Source: Endothia cerciana (lineage: Eukaryota > Ascomycota > Sordariomycetes > Diaporthales > Cryphonectriaceae). From it: 64,000 nucleotides of DNA. Where the stretch lies: contig JALRMH010000026.1 of assembly GCA_026119935.1 (NCBI GenBank), positions 427,193-491,192 on the forward strand, written 5' to 3'. The notes under the pieces were generated by a model that was not told the origin of the DNA, searched no databases, and worked only from the letters and a program-made list of their open reading frames with translations. The position numbers were made by a program, and so were the translations under genes. The number at the start of each line of letters is the position of its first letter. Position 1 is the stretch's first letter. Below, in pieces: positions 10,961 to 22,850 of this stretch.

Positions 10961-12643
10961 TCAGGATTTAGCCGTCGCAGTCCTCTTCCCCTCAGCACCC
11001 GTGATCGAACTTGTTTCCGATCCATTCGGTCCTTCGTCCAACAAGGGTTGCTGCTGTTCAGCCGGCAACGCACCGACTATACCCGAGCCATCACCACCAT
11101 CGCCCCCGCCAACAATGACCTGGCCGCCGCCGTCTGCCACGCGGCCCACGACCATGCCCTTAGCTACCGACTTGAGGATGGCCCGTCTAGACACGCCCGT
11201 CACGTCGATGTAGACCAGCCCGACATTCTTCACGCCGCCTCCCAGGCTCCTCGAGACATCGCCCGCCTCCGGTCCCCACCTGTGCTCAACGACCTTGGTG
11301 GTCGCGCTGGAGCTGTTCTCGAGCAGGTTGCGGCCGGCCTTCTCCACGCCGTCCGCGATGGTGCTGAAGGCCATGAGGCTCTTGTTCAGCAGGCCCGGTT
11401 TGAAATCTTCGAGGGGCTTGCCGTCCTTATCGTAGCCTTTGCCCTGGCCGTTTCTGGACTTATTCCGGCCGAGGGTGGCGCCCAGGTTCTGCGCAACCTT
11501 CCCTATTGACCCGACCGTCTTGGAAGACAGCCCAGCCGCGCCGGAGGTGAATGTGTGCACCTTGCGGATGTGCTCCCTCGTCGTGGGTTTGAACGTGACG
11601 GGCTTGGCGACAGGTTTGGTCTTCTGCGCAAAACTGTCTGCGCTGTTCTGCATCGCCTTGGAGACTATGTCTGACGTGGTAACGATGAGCCGGGATGCAG
11701 CCATCGCGTTAGACACCAGGAATGACTTTTTGTAAGACGGGTGCAGGGCCATCTCCACATCCTCGTCACTTGCGGGGGCAATGGCAATCCGATGGGACCC
11801 GTCGGCGGGCAGGGTGATTTGCACGGGGTCTGTGATGCACATTTAGCTGCCCGACCTCCCGACATGAGCGACGGTGGAAACCCCACCTTTGGATCCCGGT
11901 TTCAGAGCCGCGTCCTCGACAACCTGATAGTCCTCGCCGAGTTCCCCAATCACACTACCGTCCTCCTCATCGATGAGGACAATCTGGCCGCCGTGCTTGG
12001 AGCTATGGCTGCCCTTCGCATAAGCCTCTCCGGGCTTATAGTCGCCTGGGTTGTAAGCAGGGAGCTTCTCCTCCGCCGCCGCCGCCGCCTTCGGCCTGGA
12101 GGAGCTCCCCGGTGGGGAACCGCCCTTCCTGCTCCTTGGGATAGGCGGCGGCGCCCTCTCCAGGAAAGCCGTGCATTGCGCCAGGATGGTCTCGAAGGTG
12201 TCGATGTCGTCCTGCACCCCCTTGCGGCCGCCCAGCGCGGGGAACTCGATCCTCGTGAAGGAGCCGCTGTCCGGGCCGAGGTCCCACCGCGGGATCAAGT
12301 AGCTCGTGGGCGGCTGGTGGTATATCTGCGTCGTCGCCGGCAGGGGTAGGTCCAGCTCCGGGGGCAGGTGCAGGTGCAAGTAGAAGTCCTCCTCCGCCGG
12401 CGTAGACTCGGGCTCAACGACCGAGGCATCGGCGAACGGTGACGAGGTAGGGACCATCAACAGAGACAGGGTCTGAGGGCCGGCCGGGGTGAGCGACTGC
12501 CCCTTGCCATTGGCGATGTGGTAAGCCGATACGCCATTGATGGCGTACAGCAGTTTGGGATCCTGTCCAGTCCGTGTCAGCACCCCCCAAGACAAATGTG
12601 CTCACTGTTTGGCATCTCGACTGACATTCTTCCCCGAGGCCAT
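10961..12643 (-). CDS. Spartin-like senescence-domain protein
   Basis: Three exons: 12643-12626 (only 18 nt, MASGKN), 12562-11887 and 11829-10961. The introns are 63 and 57 nt; the product has 520 residues. The tiny first exon uses donor GTCAGT in phase 0 and gives MASGKN-DPKLLYAINGVSAYHI, matching the usual start of fungal homologues. The second intron has a weak GTGGGG donor but restores SK-DPVQITLP. From about residue 250 to the end lies the senescence/dehydration-associated domain, with glycine-rich amphipathic segments (SLGGGVKNVGLVYIDVTGVS, AILKSVAKGMVVG). In animals this domain is found in spartin/SPG20, linked to lipid droplets and endosomes. In fungi a lipid-droplet or membrane role is inferred, not shown. 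The linker at 150-200 is rich in Pro/Ser/Lys. Confidence 0.85.
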
Positions 12644-15600
12644 CTTGTTGTCACCTTGCCTTTGTGTCTACAGAGGCCAGGTGGCTAGCAGGAGGCGGCC
12701 GAGCAGTTCTGGGTGGCTTTCTGGGTGCAGCCACCGTGCGGCACGCGAGAACAACCGCCGCCCGTCACAGGGAAAAGAGGGAGTCCACCAGGGGTTTAGG
12801 GGTAAAAATAGAAAATGACACAGGGAGAACGAGCAGAGAGAGCAACATCTAGGCTGTCCCGTATCCAACTTCGGGAGAGGGAGGGAGAGACAGGCGCACC
12901 TGCGCGAAGGTCTGGCGCTTAAAGCGAGGCGCTGTATGGATGCTGAAGATTGATGGACGTCGAGAGGCCTCAGTGGCTATCGAGCGACGTCATTGGGTGT
13001 CCCTCGCAAGCAGAGGTCCCACGCCACTCCCCAACAGCCAGGGAGCAATGTGCCTTGCGAAGCTGCGATGCCAAGACCCCTTCTTCCAAGCCCACGACCA
13101 AGACGACGCCTTTCGCCATGCGGTCGTCCCCATCTTTGACGCTACCACTCTCCAATCTCCAGTGTTGGGACGGTCTCAGGAAGCACAAAAGGAAGGCTGC
13201 AGGAAATGAATGACATGATCCTCGGCAGTTCATGCTACCATGGATTCCCTACATTCTGGCCTGCGGTTCGCGTGTTCAAACGGTCCCCTGGTCCCCTGCC
13301 TCCTTTGACGCCCCCCCTCGCCCGAGGCTGCAAGGGAATAAGAGATCCTTCAAAGACCGAGACAGATCCCGAGTCAGGCCAGCTCTGCAGGCAGTGCAGG
13401 CGCTTCACCGGACCTGGTCTCGTAGTTTTAGTGCGTGGGCGGTAGATTGAACCTCGGGATGGCCCCTGTCCCTTAATATACCGCCTATGCCAGTTTCCTT
13501 TTCCCACTCCCGAGATCCCGTCCATGGTGGCCCCTTTAGCGACTTCCGGGCCGTCATCGTATTGGGGCCAGGACCGACCTGTACCAAGGGCATCCTACCG
13601 GGACTTGTGTCCGATGGCGGGCTGTCGGGATGCGACCAGGCGCCCTTTTCCCGGAATCCGCGAGCAGCAGGGCCACCACGTCCCTCGCTTCTCGAAGCAG
13701 TCGAAGCCTGAGGGGATCATATCAGACAGCCCGATGACGAGGTCGTTTCCTCTTGAGACCGCAGGCGTCCCCACACAGCCTGCGGCCCGGCCGGAACCGA
13801 GGAGCTGGCACAGCCTTCGTATCCCGGTCCAGGTCCTGAGCGGCGCTTCGTGCGCATGTTTGCTGTGAGGAAGAAGCAACCTCGGCCTCACCGGCTGTCA
13901 TGTCACGCTGATACCAAACCCTCACTTGCATATATCACTTGCATAACAGTCGCCGCTCGTCCTATAGATGGCACATCCCATCCAAAAGCAACATCAGAGA
14001 TTACGAACCAGCCGACCACACGTCGCATATCGGCGAGAGGGATGCCGGAAAAGTATATCAGTCCGGTCCGAGGCTGACGCGGAGCGTTCGGGCAATCTCC
14101 CAAGGAGGTCATCCAGCCATTTGGCGTCCTGTGCCGACTCCTGGGGGGGGGGGGGGGGACGGGGACTGGGAGATTGTGTGTTGCACCACAGTCGGCCTGC
14201 CCTATGCAGCCTCAGCCGGAACGAGGGCCCCCGGCTTGACCCCCTCCGCCGGACAGAGCTCGACCTGCCGCCGGCCCTGCAAGTTTTCCCCAAGGACGAA
14301 CTGCTTCCTCGTCTAGGCGAGGCGGTGGGCGGCGGCTGTCGCAGCCCAGCATACCTCCGCCACCACCAAGAGGCCATAATGATCGTCGGTGCCGTCGGTG
14401 CCGTCGGTGCCGGCAGGGCTTACACGTCTGTCACGATGCTCTGTCCTGCTGCCCAGCGCACCTCGTGGTGCCTATCCGCATGGGCCACGGCATGTATTGT
14501 TGTAAAGCTCAAGCGCATGGGGGGGGGGGTGGGGCCCCGTCTTGGCCGCTCGACCGGTCCCAAGTGGACGTGGGCCGCAATCACGCTCGTTTCAATGACC
14601 CCTCCCTGCTACAGTAGCGTGGGGTCCCCCCGGCCTTGGTTAGCCTGCTATGTACGTACCGTAGGACTGTACCAGGCCAGGCAGGGCCCTGCTGGGCCCA
14701 GGGAGCAAGGCTCTAGCCGAGCCGTCCTGGCACTCTGGCCGTGTGCCCGCCTCCCCGGAGACGGGAACGCGTGCGGTAACTCTGGCTGGGCTGGCTTTGC
14801 CATAGCTTCCCTGCGCCCTTGGTCGTGCTGCTGCTTGGTTGGGAGATCGGTGAGGGCCATGCTAAGGCATGCCAGAGTGCCAGGCTACCGGGCTGCTAGG
14901 GGAGGCATGGAGCTCGAGCCCGGGTCATTCCACCTCCACCACCACCACCACCACCACCACCACCACCATGCCCGCCCTGCCCTACTCCTTTTTCTGCACC
15001 TGTCTCTCTGCGGAATACTGTGCCGTCTGCACGTTGGCGCGTCCTGTTATCGCAGTACTCGGGCTATTTGCCTGTCTCTTCTTCCTAGTTCTGCAGGCTC
15101 TCCCCCACTCCCCCCCCCCCTTGCCGCCGTGCCTGCACTTGCGGGTTGCCATTAAACCAAACAATGTGCCACTAACCGCAGCAAATCTCTTCCCTCCCAA
15201 CCTCCAAGCCCTCTGTCATATCCGGGAAAGCCTCCCGCGAGCTTCATTCCTCAGAATTATTCCTTGCGTGCCGTTCAGTCACGCCGTCTGCCACAAACAA
15301 AAAGCATAGCTACTACACCTTGCTCACCCCCCGCTGCCCGCCCCCGGGCACCCACCTCATCTTGTCAGACACGCGCACCACAGGTCTCTCCACAACTTCC
15401 AGACAGACGCATCTTCCCGACGCCCAGGCCTGATCCGGCGCTGTTCTACCAGGTTTTATACGCGTGATCTCCTTTCTTCGCATTGGTTGTTTGCTCGGTC
15501 GAACAGGTTTCGGTAGCTGTCCCATGCCAGTTACCTTCGTCTCAGGGACGGCATTCGCGGCAACCTGCGTCACCTTGACGCCACCGTCACACATCGCGCA

Positions 15601-15890
15601 GGCAGACGGCACCCACTCGGAAGGCACGTCTTCCCAGAAACCCTACCGCGTCCTCTCCCTCGCAGTTGCGAAATTCGACCACCGCGGATCTATTTCCCGC
15701 CGACACAAGCGGCGGTGACGTTGTGACCCAACGTCTTCTGCCGTGCTCTTTACGGTACAACTCCCGCGGGTAGTGCAGGGGGACATCGCTCTCCGGACTC
15801 TCGGAGTGGAAGGGAGGTCGCTGTCGTCGAGCCCCTCGTTACAGCCTCAAGTCGAATCTCAGCCGTCACGGCTTGTGGCCGGGTTTGCCA
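12644..15890. other. 3.2 kb gene-free stretch upstream of the Zn2Cys6 factor
   Basis: No supported gene. The longest open frame (about 395 codons from 13968) is low-complexity, changes composition abruptly and includes a CCA-repeat histidine run, so it is read as chance. The stretch carries G16 (14143-14158), G11 (14519-14529), C11 (15110-15120), three 9-bp GTCGGTGCC-type repeats near 14384-14411 and a (CCA)n run at 14931-14969. It probably contains a long promoter and perhaps a spliced 5' leader for the transcription factor. Confidence 0.5.
14931..14969 (+). repeat. (CCA)n microsatellite
   Basis: About thirteen CCA-type triplets in a row, with a single CCT interruption near the left end, ending at an ATG (14968). 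It lies in the long leader region of the transcription-factor gene and shows no sign of being translated in a real gene. Confidence 0.85.
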
Positions 15891-18770
15891 ATGACCCAAT
15901 CCGCCTTCCCAGTCACCTCTATACAGTCCATCATCTCCACACCCGATCCGTCTGCCGATGAAACGGCCAATTCTCCGCCCGCCCCGTCTGCCAACTCCAC
16001 GCCGAAGCGGAAGTTCGCAGAGGCATTCGATCCCGTTCTTCCGGAACACAGAACCGCCTTGCCCCCAAACCTAGCACCGGCCGCGCCGCCGCCGACTTAT
16101 CACAACCATTCGATCCAGGCCCTCGCGCCGGCCGGTCGATTCGCAGGTGCGCCTGGTCAGGGCCATGATGACCCGATGAATGCAGAATTCGCCGTGATGA
16201 GTGGCGTGGATGACAGGAAAATCACCACCAAACGGCAGCCGATGCGGTCAAGCATTGCGTGTCTTCGATGCCGGAAGTCCAAGATCAAGTGTGAGAATGA
16301 TGGAGGCTCGTCGCCTTGCGAGACCTGTATAAAACAGGGGAAAGACTGCAAATACCCAGAGGCCACACCGGTGCCACCAAAGCGGGCCGAACCCTCGTCC
16401 GCAAACAAAGCCGAGCGTGACTCTGGATCCGACCGAAAGCGCCTGAAGAAGGTCGAGGATGCGTCCCGGGCCGAAGGACAAAGCTCCGGGGCTGCCTATG
16501 CCGAAGATGTTCTCTCGGCGCACTATCTGACGCCGAAGCTCTGGTCCGAGGTCTTCGACATCTACAGGCTTCACTTCGCGACGGAGTTGTCCTTTCTTCA
16601 CCTCCCGACTCTAAAGGAGAGCATGGGCGCCAAGTTCAGGGCCAATGAGAAGGAAACTTCGTCCGACACCAATCTCGTTTTGCTCGGCGTCCTGACGTTG
16701 ACTGCGCGGTTCCATCAGGACTTGGTCAAGTATGCGACCCACACGGCTAACTCCCAGCCCGGAGCTGCCAAAATGCGATCTGCTCAGGGCAAGGCCGACT
16801 CGTCTGCCGCGTCTGAATTCTTTGCGGAGGCCCTACGTAAGGCCCTTGGCCCCCTCGGTACGACCATGACCACTGCCTCGATTGAACGCTGTCAGGCCTT
16901 TCTCATGCTAGGCCTATACGAGTGGAGCCAGGTACAGCCGAAAACGGGCGGTCTCGGTGCGTGGATGTATGTGGGTGTTGCAATCCGGATGGCGCAGGCT
17001 CTGGGACTTGGGTTTGGGGACATGCCCGACCCGAAGTCTCGGGCCAGAGGGCAGCAGTCCAGTGTTGCGTCATCTTCTGAGGAGTCCGTGCCACGAGCGG
17101 AGCTCCTGGTAGCGAAAGAGATCAGGCGGAGGACGATGTTCAGCTGCCTGGTCCTCGACCGTCTTTTATCCTGCGGAAAGGAACGCGTCGCGACCATCCG
17201 GTCCGAGGATCTCCAGATCCAGCTTCCTTGCAACGAGTGGGCTTTTGACCTAGCGAAAGAGGTGAAAACGGGCTTCTTGAGAGGCTCTAGAGGTGACGGG
17301 GTCGCTGATGTCATTGAGGACGATAGCGTGCTAAGCAGGTTCGTGTGGCTGGTGGACCTCTGGGGCGAAATATCAAACTTTAGCTTCGCTGGTGGTCGGC
17401 TGGTTGAGCAGCACCCTCCTTGGGACCCCCGGAACAAATTTTACCAGCTGAGACGGAAGCTGGACGCCTTCTATTCCGATCTGCCCTCGGCCTTCACACT
17501 TTCGACATCCAACTACCACAAGCATGAAAACCACCAGGCTTCCAGCGTATACGCTTCGATGCACATGCTGGGCAGCGTCTGTCAGGTCATGCTACATCGG
17601 TGAGTAGTGCTTGATTGCATTTGGACTCGACTCGGTACTTGGGAGAGAAGGACCCATTTGTCTAACTGTGACGAAGCGAATACGTCCCTTTCCTGCCGCT
17701 CCGGTGTAAAAAGCCATCCGGCCCTCTCGACGAACCAACGTTTCCGGAGGGCAAGTATGACATTCCCGAAGGGTTCTGGGATGAGAGCGCCGACTGCCTC
17801 TTCAAGTCTGCCAGGCACATCGTTGATCTCATCGATATCTGCCGCGACAAGCTCCCCATGTCTGCTCTGGTGCTCTTCGCGATCTGGATCGCAGCGTTTG
17901 TTGGTCAATACGCATGGCACTTCCCGCACATGGATCAGCAGAGACATATGCTCGTTGACATTCCCCAGGGCGACCGCGATTCTGAGGTGGAGATGGACAT
18001 CACGAAGGTGGGCCCCACTGGTACCTGCTATCAGACCCTCATCCGCATTTCAGGGTGGCTCAAGATGGCGTCTACCTACGTTGTCTACTTGTAAGCGAAG
18101 ACTCACCACTTTATCTGGTTGGCTACAATGTTAACTTGGTGACTTGCACAGTAGGGAGATAGACGCCTTTATAAACAAGGTCAAGCAGGACTATCAGAAA
18201 CACATTCAAGGCAACGGCAGCGACAAAGCGAGAACTCCCTCGCAGGACGACGGCACGCAAACGATCCGTGGCGGGGGGCTCGAGGAGTGGAAGAAGCAGA
18301 ACGCGAAGATCATCAACAATGGCATAATCATGACCGACGAGAGCACCAGGAACTCTGACCCGCTGGGCCAATCACGCGCCAGCACCATCGAGCCCGGCGG
18401 CCCATCAGTGGGACCAGACAACCACCCGAACGTGCCACGCTCCACGCACTCTATGTTCAGGGCGATCAATCGCCACCACGATGGCCCTGGGTCGTCGCCA
18501 AGAACCGACGGTCACTCTGAATCTGCTCACGCCTCGCCTATGCAGACCCACGGCACCCTGCCTGTAGAGAATGCTATCCCTGCGCACATGATACCAGGCG
18601 CTGCGGAGTTCGACCTCGTGGGGCATTTGAGCGAGTGGGAGTCGACGCGCATCGCAGACTGTCTCGGTGACGTGGGAGGTGACATCCAGGGCTTCTCGTA
18701 TGGAGATATCCCTGAATCTAATCTGCTCTTCGGGCAGATGCCGCTGTTGGGGTTTGGGGGCTATAACTAG
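15891..18770 (+). CDS. Zn2Cys6 (GAL4-type) fungal transcription factor
   Basis: Exons are 15891-17599, 17677-18090 and 18152-18770 (introns 77 and 61 nt); the product has 913 residues. The ATG at 15891 is the first true start in frame. Residues 124-152 form the binuclear zinc cluster, C-X2-C-X6-C-X8-C-X2-C-X6-C (CLRCRKSKIKC...), preceded by basic KRQPMRSS. A fungal-specific transcription-factor domain follows from about residue 200 to 560, including AWMYVGVAIRMAQALGLG and IRRRTMFSCLVLDRLLSCGKERV. The C-terminus is polar and probably carries activation function. Splice junctions were chosen because they restore VMLHREYVPFLPLRCKK and VVYFREIDAFINK. It should bind DNA as a homodimer at CGG-type half-sites. 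The target pathway is unknown; I did not recognise a named orthologue. The 3.2 kb upstream space suggests complex regulation. Confidence 0.92.
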
Positions 18771-18780
18771 TACGATAGCC

Positions 18781-18804
18781 GGGGGGGGTTTTTTTTTTTT
18801 TTTT
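18781..18804 (+). repeat. G8T16 homopolymer pair just after the transcription-factor stop
   Basis: Eight G followed by sixteen T, starting ten bases after the stop codon at 18768-18770, so it lies in the 3' UTR. The T tract may act in 3'-end processing. It is also a likely place for length errors in sequencing. Confidence 0.8.
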
Positions 18805-19290
18805 AAATCTAATGTTTTTGTTTGTTTCCTACCTAGGTCCTCTGTGAGCATCAATAGGGAGGGAGCAAGGCGGGAGGGATCCCAGGGCTTGGGAGGACTT
18901 CGGTGTTCTAGGTGCTAGTTTCTTTTCTGCGTCTGATAACATAAAAGCTGGATCGATGATTATTTGAAACCGGTAATAGGGGCGAGTCAGCATCTACCAG
19001 CTGATGGCACATATGTACACGAGTCATTCAGGGCTTCAACATTAGGCCGTGCCCACACCGGTGAGGCTCGGACTGGATTGGGGTAGGTAGTGGGACCAAT
19101 GGGAGAGGCATGTCATTCACTCGGTCTGCAGTTGCGCCCGCGCCCAATGCTTTGCCTCCATGCACTGGGAAGTATTCCTCATGAGAGAGACGGGAATGCG
19201 TGCGTGCCCGAGTCTTGCGCCAATGTCTCCTTTCAGGAGGCCCAAACGATCTCCGGCCACCAGCGGGAGGGACCCGGGACATAACACACA

Positions 19291-19327
<37 letters not shown>

Positions 19328-19411
19328 TTGGAAAATCAGATAAAAATAGAAACTATGCATTTTCAAGAGGTCTATCTAGGGTGGCATCCAAGTATAAATA
19401 TAGTCCAAAAG
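18805..19411. other. Intergenic, between transcription factor and tRNA
   Basis: No gene seen. It contains the (TA)n run listed separately and the T-rich downstream flank of the minus-strand tRNA. Confidence 0.6.
19293..19325. repeat. (TA)n microsatellite
   Basis: A pure alternating AT tract of 33 nt, about 90 bp downstream of the tRNA-Arg gene (reading the tRNA strand). Such tracts extrude cruciforms easily and are length-variable. Confidence 0.95.
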
Positions 19412-19517
19412 AACTCCCGGCGGGGCTCGAACCCGCAACCCCCAGATTCAGCGCAACAAGACGGTTCCTTGCTACTAAAGATAGAAGTCTGATGCGCTAC
19501 CATTGCGCCACGGGAGC
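19412..19517 (-). tRNA. tRNA-Arg (anticodon UCU) with a 34-nt intron
   Basis: On the minus strand the acceptor arm GCTCCCG (19517-19511) pairs with CGGGAGT (19419-19413). The D arm is GCGC-AATGGTA-GCGC and the T arm is GCGGG-TTCGAGC-CCCGC. The anticodon stem is TCAGA with TCTGG, one G-U pair. The loop reads C-T-TCT-A, then a 34-nt intron is inserted at the usual place one base after the anticodon, followed by A. Without the intron the RNA is 72 nt. Box A (TGGCGCAATGG) and box B (GGTTCGAGCC) are intact. A TCTTTT pol III terminator follows directly. The UCU anticodon decodes AGA/AGG arginine codons. Confidence 0.93.
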
Positions 19518-20265
19518 GTTGACAATTGACACGATACGTTCACCGATTCGCGTTCAGTCTATATCCTTCCATCGACTCCAGTACACGCCGCATCTTCACG
19601 GCCTGTGGGCTTTAGATACACTTTTCGTTGCTATTAGGTACGTTTGGCTTCAGGCCGAAGATGTTTTTATAGTTCGAGGATTATTGAACCTAGAAGAAAG
19701 TGACTATGGATAGGTAAACAGGAGACCAAGGGTGATCAGAGGGGGGGAGGTGCAGTAGCTACGGATAGCAATGGGCGACCCCAGGTCACAATTACTGCTT
19801 CGGCGGCCCTCTAGTAGGTTACGCGTTGTTACTTTCGCTGTGTATAACAGCGCATGAGTACCCGAGGGTACTCAAGGGGCTAACATGCCGATCAGACTCC
19901 CAAGGTCGAGACCATGGCCGCTATAGGACGTCCATATGATACCACAGCCTAAGGCTCACAGCGCACAGACGTCGGACGGGAACCTCAAATATAGGAAAGG
20001 GGTGCAGATAAGCATATATGTACGTCAAGAGCGAAAGAGTATATAATCCACCACCCCATCCGAAATGTATGTACAAGAATAGACCATAGACCATGAAGGA
20101 CGGACGACATGGCGAGCAGGGATGATTGGACCTACTTGGCTTTTCGCTCCCCGTGCATCCCCCTCACGACACAACGTCTACCCAACACTCAGACATCCAG
20201 CAGACCATGCACGAGGGCAGGATCCACTTCAAGGTGCCTGAACACCACCTTCTTCAGGCCGCAGC
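19518..20265. other. Intergenic, between tRNA and GH7 gene
   Basis: 750 bp without a supported gene; includes the 5' flank of the tRNA and the 3' flank of the cellobiohydrolase. Confidence 0.6.
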
Positions 20266-21835
20266 TTAGGCGGTGGTCGCGGTGTAGGTCGAGTTGATGG
20301 CGCCAAACTTGATGTTGGAGTAGATGACCTTGGCGCTGGCGGAGTCAGCCTCGACGGTGGCGGGGACGCCAGAGGAGGTCGAGCAGCTGCCACGGACGGA
20401 GCCCGCGGTGGTGGAGCCGACCGGGTAGGTCGAGTCGAGCCAGAGCATGTCGGCGTAGTAGTCGTCCCACAGCGACATGACGAGGACCATGGGCGCGGCC
20501 AGGGCCTTGCTCATGCCGGACCAGCCACCCTTGGACGTGAAGGAACCCTCGCTGTCGAGGGCGGTGATCTCGGCGGCGCAGTAGGCCTCGGTGAGCGAGT
20601 TGTAGCTGGTGAGGCCGGAGACGGTCGAGTACGAGTTGGGGATCAGGACGCCGTTCTGGACGTAGTAGCGGCGGATCTCAGAGAGCGCGCCGCCGGACTC
20701 GATGAACTGCGTGACGACTGTGAAGACCTGGGATGTGTCGACGGTCAGGCCGTCGCCGTAGAAGGTGGTGTCGCCGTTGCGGTAGCTGTTGAAGTCACAG
20801 CCATCGGGGTCGCACGTGCCGTCGTAGCGGTCTGAATCGCCGCTGTAGGTGCCTCCGCAGGCGTCACCGTCGCAGATCGTCTCGGTGATGCTCTCGCAAG
20901 GGTGGGCGGTGTAGGCTGTCGAGACCGAGTTGGCCTCCCAGATGTCCTGTCCGGCGAGCTGTCAGCATGGTGGTGGGCGAGCAGGGGCTTTGAGAAGAAA
21001 AAAAAATTCAATCACCCACCATCTCAGGGCAGCAAGACCCATGGTTACCAAGACCTGTGTTGGCGTTGTTGCTTGATGACACCCAGCCGTCAACGTTAGC
21101 CTAGATTGGATGGTCAGTCAAAGCGTGCCGGTCAAGCTCCACGGGGCAGCAGTTATATACCTGGCCACCAATAAACTTCAGGTCACGCGGGCACTGGCTG
21201 TCGCAGTATCCAGTTCCGTAAGCAGCACCAGCCTTGTTGCCGGTGTACTCGGAGGTACCACCATCCTCGGGCATGGAGACGAAGTACAGAGCACCGTTCA
21301 GGCCGCACTATACGGAATTAGCACAGATAGTCGCCAGAAGCTGTTGAAGTCCCATTTAACAACGACATACCGGCAGGTTGGAGACGTCGACATCAAACGT
21401 GAACTCCTTGCCCAGCAGCGTGAACATCTCGTACTCGGTGTCGGACGCCATCAGGTACAGACGTGACCCAACGTTCTTGCCGTTGCTGTTATCCGTTACG
21501 AAGTCCAGAGTAAGCGCGTCACCGCTCGAGGAGATGCCGTACGTCGACGAGTAGTCAGCGCCGTCGAGGCAGCAGTCCTCAGCGCAGGTCGCATCGGTGT
21601 CGCAGATGGAGGTATCCCATGTATTGCCGGTGTAGCAGTTGGTGGAGCTGTTGACGTCGTGGACCCATCGCCAGTTGGCGTCGATGACCACGGAGCCCGT
21701 GGTGGTGGTGCAGCTTCCGGCGGCCGTGCAGGTGGACCATTCCAGGGTGGGCTTCGTCTCCGTCGTCAAGGTACAGACTTCCTGGGCTTTGACTGCGGCC
21801 ACGAGGGCGCTGATAGCAGCAAGTTTCCGAAACAT
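20266..21835 (-). CDS. Secreted GH7 cellobiohydrolase (Cel7-type), no cellulose-binding module
   Basis: Four exons: 21835-21371, 21307-21161, 21100-21020 and 20946-20266; introns are 63, 60 and 73 nt, all phase 0. The product has 457 residues. Residues 1-18 (MFRKLAAISALVAAVKAQ) are a signal peptide. The mature start, the TGSVVIDANWRW motif and the many cysteine pairs are those of GH7. The catalytic triad motif EMDIWE lies across the last splice site at residues 230-235; subtracting the 18-residue signal gives E212, D214 and E217, exactly the Trichoderma Cel7A positions. The enzyme releases cellobiose from cellulose chain ends. The protein stops soon after the catalytic core (FGAINSTY), so the linker and CBM1 found in many homologues are absent. 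A TATAAG box is at 21986-21981 and XlnR-like motifs lie upstream. Confidence 0.96.
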
Positions 21836-22109
21836 CTTGCCGCTGTCTTCAATGATGAAAGGGTGAACCAAGGACCAGGAATGAACGAAGAAGTGTCGAG
21901 ACCAGCAGGAGAGTGGTTGTTCAGTTGGCTGAGGCCGTGGTGAAGCACGTCCAAGAATGTTTGGGAAGATGGGGTGTACTCTTATATGCCCTCTGGAGAG
22001 TGGCAAGCCGGCCTTTGGCTCTCAGGATTCAGATGGCTTGAGACACCAACGGAGGGACTATCCGAGCCAACAGCAGAGGATAGGTCGGCTCTCTACTCGT
22101 GGGAACACG

Positions 22110-22373
22110 GGCTAGCGAAGCGGGCTATGAGAGCTGTGAGGATGCAGGGCACTTCCACATCCTGCGAGTGACGATCATCCCCGGGCCTTGCAAGATGAGC
22201 ACAAGCAGTTGCCGGCCCGTCTAGACCTCCACTTCTCAGGCACGCGGAGGAGAGGGAAGGCAAGTCGCGAGAGGTCATCTCTCGAGCGGTCTCCTCCAGG
22301 ACGACTGGAGAAACATGGGCCGTGGGACTATGGAGCTGACGGATGTCGGCAGCTGGTAGGTATAGCTGGCTAA
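22110..22373 (+). promoter_or_regulatory. Putative XlnR/XYR1 and CreA/CRE1 motif cluster upstream of GH7
   Basis: GGCTAG at 22110-22115 and GGCTAA at 22368-22373 fit the XlnR/XYR1 core GGCTAR, about 280 and 533 bp upstream of the GH7 start. A near match GGCTAT is at 22123-22128. CCCCGG at 22179-22184 is CCGGGG on the other strand, matching the CreA consensus SYGGRG. These factors induce and repress cellulase genes in many ascomycetes. Motifs this short occur often by chance, so the call rests mainly on gene context. Confidence 0.4.
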
Positions 22374-22529
22374 GAGTGATGCAATTCCGGCTGGCCAACC
22401 CGAGGACGCCTGATCGCCTGACCTTGCAAGATGTTCAGGACATAGCCGGCTCGAAGCTCGCTTAGGGACATGGGCGGAGGGAGAGCTGTGCCGAGAACTG
22501 CCTAGTCACGATACTTGGCGTGGTATAGG

Positions 22530-22850
22530 ATGGAGGGCTACTTGTTCGCGTCGAGCTGCACCTGGACGTTGTCCTCAAGGGGAGCCGCATAATCCTGCTG
22601 CACGCCCCAGTGCCGGAGGTGTGCCGTCGGATACGTAAATCATGTGGTCGACATGCAAAGCCTGACTGATCAGCGGTTCTTCGTATGTGAATGTGACAGG
22701 TCGCTGTCTGAGATCGGCTTACCGATTCGTAGTCTGCGATTGGAGGCTTTTCCAGGTTGAGGCCAGAAAGGGTAATGCGGAAGTCTGCTTGCCGAGCGTG
22801 ACATGATGTCGCGCCTCCCAAGATAATCCTAGCCCAAAAATGAAGGTGAA
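22530..22850 (-). other. Possible small spliced gene or gene remnant
   Basis: The minus strand has a TATAAA sequence (about 22880) and, downstream, stretches that look coding: ITLSGLNLEKPPIADYES ending at a GTAAGC donor (about 22728), then ALHVDHMIYVSDGTPPALG after a CAG acceptor (about 22670), and finally WGVQQDYAAPLEDNVQVQLD ending at a stop near 22537. The last two are in different frames with only about 40 nt between usable splice sites. It is either a small gene with an intron I cannot define or a broken gene. No family was recognised. Confidence 0.22.

Noticed and set aside
13968..15155. 395-codon open frame on the plus strand
   Set aside because: Low-complexity, passes through poly-G and a CCA microsatellite (giving a His run), no domain, and antisense frames are equally open. 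Read as chance in GC-rich DNA.
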